Shown here one piece after another: positions 57,456 through 64,000 of a DNA stretch of 64,000 nucleotides (position 1 is the stretch's first letter; each line of letters begins with the position of its first letter). Position numbers and translations under genes: made by a program. The stretch is from Cubamyces lactineus (Eukaryota > Basidiomycota > Agaricomycetes > Polyporales > Polyporaceae), in assembly GCA_022376465.1 (NCBI GenBank), contig JACDTU010000016.1, forward strand, positions 682,001-746,000, written 5' to 3'. The notes below the pieces were generated by a model. That model was not told where the DNA came from. It ran no database searches and was given only the letters and a program-made list of their open reading frames with translations.

Positions 57456-60149
57456 ATGGTCGTGTTCTGGAGACGCGCTGTCACTTATGCGGCGATCATA
57501 CTGCATGTAAATGCTCTCTCAACAGAGAGTATCATCACACTCGACAAGGCGAGCATCATCGGGGTGACCAATGGAGGGATGACACAATACCTTGGCATCC
57601 CATTCGCCAGACCGCCGTATGTTACACTACCTGCTCTCATACACCCATGATTGATCTGCAACAGAGTAGGAAAACTCCGGCTGCAGCTCCCACAACCTCT
57701 GCAACCGTACACGGGGGTAATCAACGCGACGACATACGGATATCAATGTATGCAGCCGGAGATTGTTTCGCCGACAATCCCCGCCTACCTTCCATCTGCG
57801 ATTCATGACTTTTTCAATTCAATCACGAGCCCTGCGGTGCCGCAGAACGAAGACTGTGAGTGGTGCGTTCGAGCTGTAGGATGATGCTGACCGAGTGCGG
57901 GGTACAGGCTTGACGGTAAACGTAGTTATACCGGCCGGTACAACACGCAAGGCAAAACTCCCTGTTGCCGCGGTGAGTACGTGTTATAAGAAGTAGAGAT
58001 GGACTAACCAGCCGGCCAACAGTGGATATACGGAGGTATACACTCATCTGCACTTTGGACGGCTGTCTGCTCAGTGGCTCACATGTACGGCTCTCACAGG
58101 TGGATACGCGACTGGTTCTAACGCCGTGTAAGCATCCCGAGGACCATCATATCATTCGTTGGTCTCACGCGTTCTCAGCATGCCAGGGGAGGTCATCGTC
58201 AACAGATCGATGGCACTTGGACAGCCTGTCATTTACGTCTCGATGAATTATCGGTGTGCACCGCACGTTCGCCTTGCCAAGTACAATCATAGCTCACAGA
58301 TCATCATGCTATTTCTGCAGCCTTGGTGGTACGTATTTGCGATATGAATGCGAGGATTCGAATACATTGATACACGGTGCTTCGCAGCCTTTGGGTTCCT
58401 CGGAGGACGTGAGGTTATGGAAGCCGGCGTCGGGAATCTGGGCCTACAAGATCGTACGTGCATCACTCGCGTCTACGTCAGATCCTCCCTGAAATGTGCA
58501 CTACCATGATGGCGGCACAGAGCGCGCCGCGCTCCGTTGGATACAAAAGTACATCTCCGAGTTCGGAGGCGACCCGAAGAAAGTCACCATGTACGTAATC
58601 GATTTTTCCCCGGGTGCTTCACCCCGCTGTGCCCGCACGCGCTCACGCAACACGATTATCGCCTGTCTGACAGATGGGGCGAAAGTGCCGGCAGCCAGTC
58701 CGTCGCGTTCCACATGGTCACCAACGGCGGCGATAACGAGGGCCTCTTCCGTGCTGGGTGGATGGAGTCGGGCACGGTACAGCCTGTAGCGAGCATCACG
58801 ACCCTCCAGCCGACGTTCGACGCCATTGCGTCTGCGGTCGGGTGCACGCCTGGCTCTGCTCACGTCCTCGACTGCCTCCGCACGGTCCCTGCAGACGCGA
58901 TCAAGACTGCAATGATTGATCAGTCGTCGGTATTTGGATACACCGTATGTTTAGCTTGGAGATTGCGTTGGTTTTCTGGAGGAGGTACCAATGCTGACGC
59001 TAGTCTGGTTCGACTGATTGTGCTAGGGACTGAACGTACCGTGGTCTCCGCGCGTGGACGGCGCCTTCTTCAAGGAAAACTCGGCCCAGCTTGTTCTCAA
59101 GGGGGAGATAGCCGATGTACCCGTTGTCGTTGGTTAGTGGCACAGCTCATGGAGCCGAATCTGTATCTTCTGCCCTGGCACTACCCTAACCCACTCCCAG
59201 GCGACTGTGAAGACGAAGGCACACTCTTCTCCATCCCTTCTCTAAACATCACGTACGTCTCCATCACCTACATCCAAATTGACCACATCCTCGTCCTCAC
59301 CCCCACTCAACTCTTCCGCCCGCAGCACCGACGCCGAGCTCGCCCACTTCCTCAAAACCAACTTCCTCTCAAACGCGCCCCCGTCCGCGCTCGCCCGCGT
59401 GCTCTCGCTGTACCCCGCCGACCCGGCCGCAGGCTCGCCCTTCGGGACCGGGGCCGCGTACAACTTCACGCGCGAGTACAAGCGGCTCGCCGCATTCCAG
59501 GGTGACCTCGTCTTCCAGGGGATGCGCCGCTTCTTCCTCGCGCATCGCGCGCGCTGGAGCGCGCAGCCTGCGTGGTCGTTTAGTGAGTGGTAGTGCCCAC
59601 ACCTCGCCTCCCCGCCCCCCTTCTTCGACTCCTTTGACTATCTTGACTTTGACTGGTGCCTGGTATGGGGTACGAGGGTGCTGACTGGAGGTGGATAGTG
59701 TTCGCGAAGAACAGGGTCACAGGGATGGGTTCGGTGAGTACGATCCACGCTTCCCCGTCCATGTACATGATCTCACGGCGCACGTCCTGCAGCCACACTC
59801 CGCAGACCTCGCAGACGTCTACGGCGGGGGCGACCTCACCGACTTCCTCATCCGCTTCGTCAACACGCTCGACCCGAACCCCGCTCCCCGTCCGCACCCG
59901 GACCCGGGCTCCCACTCTCACCCTAATTCGAGCTCAAGCTCGCACCCAAACTCAAACTCTCACTCTCACCCACCGAACCCCGACCAAATCTTCTGGCCCA
60001 AGTACATCCCCTTCTCGAAGCAGATGCTCCTCCTCGTCGACTCTGAGGACGAGGACGAGGACGGGCCGCCGCAGCAGCTCATCGCGGACACGTTCCGCGA
60101 GGAGGCGATTGGGTATTTGAACTATGTCGGGCTGGCGTGGCCGCAGTGA
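57456..60149 (+). CDS. secreted type-B carboxylesterase
   Basis: Fifteen exons give 584 residues: 57456-57616, 57665-57855, 57908-57972, 58023-58035, 58100-58127, 58179-58253, 58321-58328, 58388-58453, 58521-58590, 58674-58944, 59027-59132, 59201-59252, 59326-59582, 59699-59733 and 59793-60149. A signal peptide (about 1-21) is followed by the alpha/beta-hydrolase core. The nucleophile elbow GESAGS puts the catalytic Ser at 230, DCEDEGT gives Glu357 and PHSADL gives His468. WIYGGGYATGSN is the oxyanion-hole region. Exons of 13 and 8 nt are needed to keep the frame; the 8-nt one rebuilds NYRLGAFGFLGG. After the catalytic His there is an unusual His/Ser/Asn/Pro-rich insertion. The substrate is unknown. 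Confidence 0.9.
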
Positions 60150-60858
60150 TGCGATGCGTCGTGCTGGGGGATGTTGGGGGAAGGGTCGGGACTCGGTGGT
60201 GCGTGTTTTTGTTTGTGTTTGAGAAAGGGAGAGGGGGAGGAGAGGGGGAGGGGGAGGGGGAAAGAGAGGTTCTTTCTTGCGTGTGGGTTTACTCGTGAGG
60301 ATCGTATTTGAACGTAATTTATAGCCAGAGTACACAGGTTTGACGAGATATCTAGTTGAGTAGTAACATATCATCTTTATGATCATTGTATATCAACGAT
60401 GATACGAGGCTTGGGCGAATGTAGCCCCGGGGCAGGACTCTCGCCACTGGTCAGTCGGTGGTGTGGAGGTGGTGGTGCGACGTACTGTATATACGACGCC
60501 GGCGCAACACCCTGCATCACCTCTAACTTTATCAGATACCGACATACTTGAGTTCACGCGAACACTGGGCATGTCATCCTGCGCCTCGCGGACTTGCAAA
60601 GATCCTATCACTGTATCAGACCACATAGTACAAGGAAGTTCGCGGGTCGAGAGTGGGTCGGGCAGCTGCAGTCTGCAGAGGTATAAAGATATGCATTACT
60701 GTAAGACTACAATCGGTACAACACCTCCCGGCGGGCCACCGTACGCCGTACGCGTACACTAGCACCGGTCTACACGCATACACGCAGTACCGGTACCGGC
60801 CACGATAAATACCGAACATCCGAGCGCGGCCCACTTAGCGGCCCGCCTCTCCTCGAGC
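60150..60858. other. intergenic between convergent genes
   Basis: Holds the 3' UTRs of the carboxylesterase (+) and the thiolase (-). A G-rich purine tract lies at 60221-60269 with four runs of five G (60233-60237, 60244-60248, 60250-60254, 60256-60260). No gene is seen. Confidence 0.6.
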
Positions 60859-62350
60859 TCACTGCTCGCTGACGAAGAGCGCCGCCATACCCATACCCGA
60901 GCCGATGCACATGCTTGTGCAGAAGAGCTTGCCGCCCGTCTGCCTGGCAATGTTCAGGCCCGTCGCGACCTGCCGCGCGCCCGCTACACAACACAACACA
61001 CCATACGCATCAGCCCCCACATCACTATACGGTCATAGAGAGGAATACGACGTACTGCAGCCCAGCGGGTGGCCCATGGCGATCGCGCCCCCATTCACGT
61101 TCACCTTCTCGAACGGGATGCCGAGCTTCTCGACCGAGTACACCGCCTGGCTCGCGAACGCCTCGTTGATCTCGAAAAAGTCGACGTCGTCCTTGCTCAG
61201 GCCCGTCTGCTCGAGCACCTTCGGGATCGCATACGCGGGGCCGACGCCCATGATCCGCGGCGGCACGCCTGTGTACGCCGCAGCGACGAACTTGCCGACG
61301 ATGGGCAGCCCGAGCTTCTTTGCGACTGAGCGGCGCGCGAGGAGCACTGCTGCTGCGCCATCGGACACTTGTGAGGCGTTACCTGGACGAAGAGCGGGCC
61401 TCAACACAGAGCGGAGATAGGCGTGCGGGAAGGACACGTACCTGCGTGCGTCGAGCCGTCCTTCTTGAACACGGGCTTTAGCTTCGCGAGAGACTCGGGC
61501 GTGACGCCGTCCCGGACACCATCATCGTGGTCGACGACGATCTCCTTCTCCTGCTCGGTCTTGGGGTCGACCCACTTGACCTTGAGCGGCACGATCTCGT
61601 CCTTGAACTTGCCCGCCTTCTGCGCCGCGGCGGCCTTCTGGAACGACTTGGCCGCGAACGCGTCCTGCGCCTCGCGCGAGATGCCAAAGTCCGCGGCGAC
61701 GTTCTCCGAGGTGATACCCATGGGCAGCAGGCAGTCCTCCGCCTCCTGGTTCTGGAGGACGGCTTCGGAGAAGCCGTCGGGCATCGCGCCGCCGCCGTAG
61801 CCGAAGGTCATGGACTCGACGCCAGCACCTGGTCAGGCCGGGTAAGAAGTCGTCGCATTAAGACAGAAGAGAACGTTGCGCACCGATGCCAAGGTCAATC
61901 TGTCCCGCGGAGATCTGGCTCGCAATGATGTTCACTGCCTGGAGACCGGACGCGCACTGACGGTTGACGGTGCTGATGGGGACGGTGTTGGGGATGCCAG
62001 AGTGGAGAGCAGCCATGCGGGCGGCGGTTGCACCTCCGCCGGCGGGGAGGACGTTTCCGACAGTGATGTCGCCAATGAGGGCAGGGTTGACACCTGCTTT
62101 GGTGTATACAGCGCGGAGAACGCCCGAGAGTATCTCCTCTGGCCGTGTGTCCTTGAAGCCACCCTTCTTCGCCTGCGCAGTGCACGCGTTCAGTCCAGGG
62201 TTTCCAATGGCATGAGAGGGTTATGCGGACCTTTGTAATGGCAGAGCGAACTGCTGCTACGATGACCACATCATCGTCGTGTTGAGCGAGGGCCTTTGCC
62301 TTTGGCGACGTGCCGGTCAAGTTCTGGATGCGTTGCGTGAAAGAGGACAT
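60859..62350 (-). CDS. 3-ketoacyl-CoA thiolase
   Basis: Five exons (62350-62231, 62172-61884, 61828-61442, 61382-61056, 60983-60859) give 415 residues. The acyl-accepting Cys113 sits in NRQCASGLQAV, NEAFASQAV and GGAIAMGHPLGCTGAR (His370) are intact, and Cys400 in CIGSGMG is the proton-relay Cys. This is a degradative thiolase that cleaves 3-ketoacyl-CoA with CoA-SH in the last step of fatty-acid beta-oxidation. Fungal homologues (POT1/FOX3) are peroxisomal. The N-terminus (SFTQRIQNLTGTSPK) is where a PTS2 would sit, but I do not see the full consensus, so the location is uncertain. Confidence 0.95.
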
Positions 62351-62657
62351 GGCGTAGAGAGAGAGGGTGGTGAGGGGAGGAAGAGGGAGTGGGACGAGAG
62401 GCAGAGCTGGATTTATGGAGAGCTGGTGCGAGGCGTCATGGTCACCAGACTCGGCGATGAGCAGAGCAGCCGATCCATCCCATGTGATTTCTACCCCGCA
62501 CAGACGGGCGTCTACCCCTCCGCCACCCCCGCTCATCCCGGTCTTCAATCATGCTCGCTTCGTCTACTATTCGCAAGTTCAGCCACCTCTTTGTCATCTC
62601 GCAAGCTCGTTCGGCTTCACTCTGCATCCGTGACTATGCTTAATTCAGGTCAGCGTG

Positions 62658-64000
62658 TTATACATCTTCTGCGTCCACATCCACCGTAGCCGTAGCCAAC
62701 GTATCCTCGCCCGGCCCAGGCAAAGATGCCCCCATAGACCCAATGAACCTGAACTCTAGGGTCCCCGCATCAGCAATCGCCGTCTCCTCAACCTTCGTGA
62801 CGTCCGCAGCTTGGCGTAGGTTGATGAGGAAGTACGACACGAGCACAGCGGTGAGCCTATACAGCAGCATGAGTTTCAAGTCTGACTACTGTGAACCATG
62901 CCGAACGCCGCTCACGGTTCGACATATTGTGCCAGGATGCTGCCACAATCGCCGTCGTCAATCGTGTACAGCTGCCGGTGAATCCGTTCAGTGGACGTAG
63001 GCTCAATAGTGAGTGGTCGACGTACCTGCAACATATCAAACACCATTCTACATGTGTTCAACACTAGCAAGAGTCTGTCATGGGCTCAGCGAGAGATTCA
63101 GTGTAACTTCCTACCAGCTCACATGAAATAAACAGCCCCTGATAGAATGCATCATCAACCTGCGCCGCAAATCACACAGGCAAGTGCTCGTACCGTCACG
63201 GAGTGCCACCGTCGACAGGGCAGGCTGCGTGCGCACACTCTGTGCAAGCCTGTGGCTACTGTACTGCGTCGTCCAGGTGGCGATGATCACAATGATGTCT
63301 GCGAGGATCGTAGGTAGACGGATCAGGATGACGACTGCCAGGCGTGCGTCGCAGTGTATATCAGCGAACAGCGAGAATTCCAAGCGAACCGAGAACGGAC
63401 GCACAGCTATTACGACGAATGGTACGTCAGTTACATCCTGATCATGGGAGGAAGGCATTACTGACAAGTATCGCAACCTGGCAGGAGCAGTTGATCGCAC
63501 CGAGCAGCCGAAGATGGGGTCCATGTAAATATCTACCCATGGCATCTCAATCTAGCATGTTCCGGGTCTAGTCAGCTCGCGAGCTATACATCCCAAGAAG
63601 CTTACTCGCCAGGTTGAAAATGAGCGGTGACAGTGAGAATAGGAAGACGATCGAGGCCCAGTAGACGTTCCTCTGAAGCGCATATAGTCGAAGGGCGGAG
63701 AATGCTGCACGCCAACCGTCGTCACAGAAGGACCGTCTCGCTATACAAAGCTGCGACTTACCTGCCCAAGGAATGTACTGCAACGCCTCCAGCACGGTGC
63801 CTAGTACTTGTTCCCTTTTGCAGCTGTAATGTGGCATGTACCGTCAGCGCCGACCGCACAGAGCGCTTCGTTTCGCGACATGGACCCACATCGTCTGGGA
63901 GCCCCAGTAAGCCTCGACCGCGATTCTGCACTTGGGACCAGTCACTCACCGCGTCGCCAGACCATCCCCACGCGAAGTACAATGCTATGGCGAGGGGCAG
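62658..64000 (-). CDS. DUF6533-like membrane protein, 5' end outside window
   Basis: The gene enters from beyond 64000 and ends at TAA 62658-62660. Exon-like pieces carry several membrane segments in the order seen in fungal DUF6533 proteins: LEALQYIPWA joined to AFSALRLYAL, then VFLFSLSPLIFNLA, PTILADIIVIIATWTTQY, a 16-nt exon rebuilding RDGAVYF, ILLLVLNTCRMVFDML, and LTAVLVSYFLINLRQA before an acidic tail. Only part of the splicing is resolved. The function of this large, expanded family is unknown; location in a membrane is inferred from the hydrophobic segments. Confidence 0.7.

Noticed and set aside
62300..62350. Canonical PTS2 peroxisomal signal in the thiolase N-terminus
   Set aside because: RIQNLTGTS lacks the His/Gln-Leu pair required at the end of the nonapeptide, so I did not claim the location.

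Overview
This is nuclear DNA of a filamentous basidiomycete, most likely an Agaricomycete. The evidence is many GT-AG introns of about 45-65 nt in almost every gene, strong C/G third-position preference in the well-conserved genes, and gene families typical of that group: CE16 acetylesterase, DUF6533-like membrane protein, LRR-like F-box proteins, small secreted cysteine-rich proteins and a hAT transposon. Nothing suggests a bacterial or organellar origin. I built all gene models by hand from splice sites and codon phase, and each spliced length given was checked to be a multiple of three.

Layout. 0.1-3.2 kb: a multi-exon coiled-coil protein gene (+) with an unclear 3' end. 4.1-4.9 kb: a TRIP4/Rqt4-type C2HC5 zinc-finger protein (-). 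5-14.6 kb: no family I recognise, but several consistent multi-exon orphan models rich in Ser/Pro (clearest at 10232-10983 and 12311-13804, both -). 14.6-16.7 kb: a GATA zinc-finger transcription factor (+) with poly-His and poly-Gln tracts. 16.8-27.5 kb: gene-poor, with only small orphan open frames and a 30-T tract. 27.5-33.2 kb: a secreted CE16 esterase and three paralogous secreted 10-cysteine proteins, all on the minus strand. 35.3-36.1 kb: a glutathione S-transferase. 37.3 kb: tRNA-Leu(AAG). 38.3-42.5 kb: the importin Kap123 (12 exons). 43.5-44.0 kb: a small orphan gene. 43989-48466: a complete hAT transposon with a perfect 8-bp target duplication, whose transposase carries both a nonsense codon and a second, 1.03-kb inserted element. 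48.5 kb: tRNA-Gln(CTG). 49.3-51.7 kb: a wax-ester-synthase/DGAT-type acyltransferase. 52.0-55.8 kb: two tandem F-box paralogues. 57.5-60.1 kb: a 15-exon secreted type-B carboxylesterase. 60.9-62.4 kb: a 3-ketoacyl-CoA thiolase. 62.7-64.0 kb: the 3' part of a DUF6533-like membrane protein gene running off the window.

The genes do not form one pathway. Loosely, 27-33 kb is a secretion-oriented block (esterase plus cysteine-rich proteins), and 49-62 kb is rich in ester and acyl-CoA chemistry (acyltransferase, carboxylesterase, thiolase). The most informative structure is the nested transposon at 44-48.5 kb. Next is the secreted-protein trio, in which the final exon length is fixed at 366 nt while an in-frame microexon varies as 12, 18 and 24 nt.
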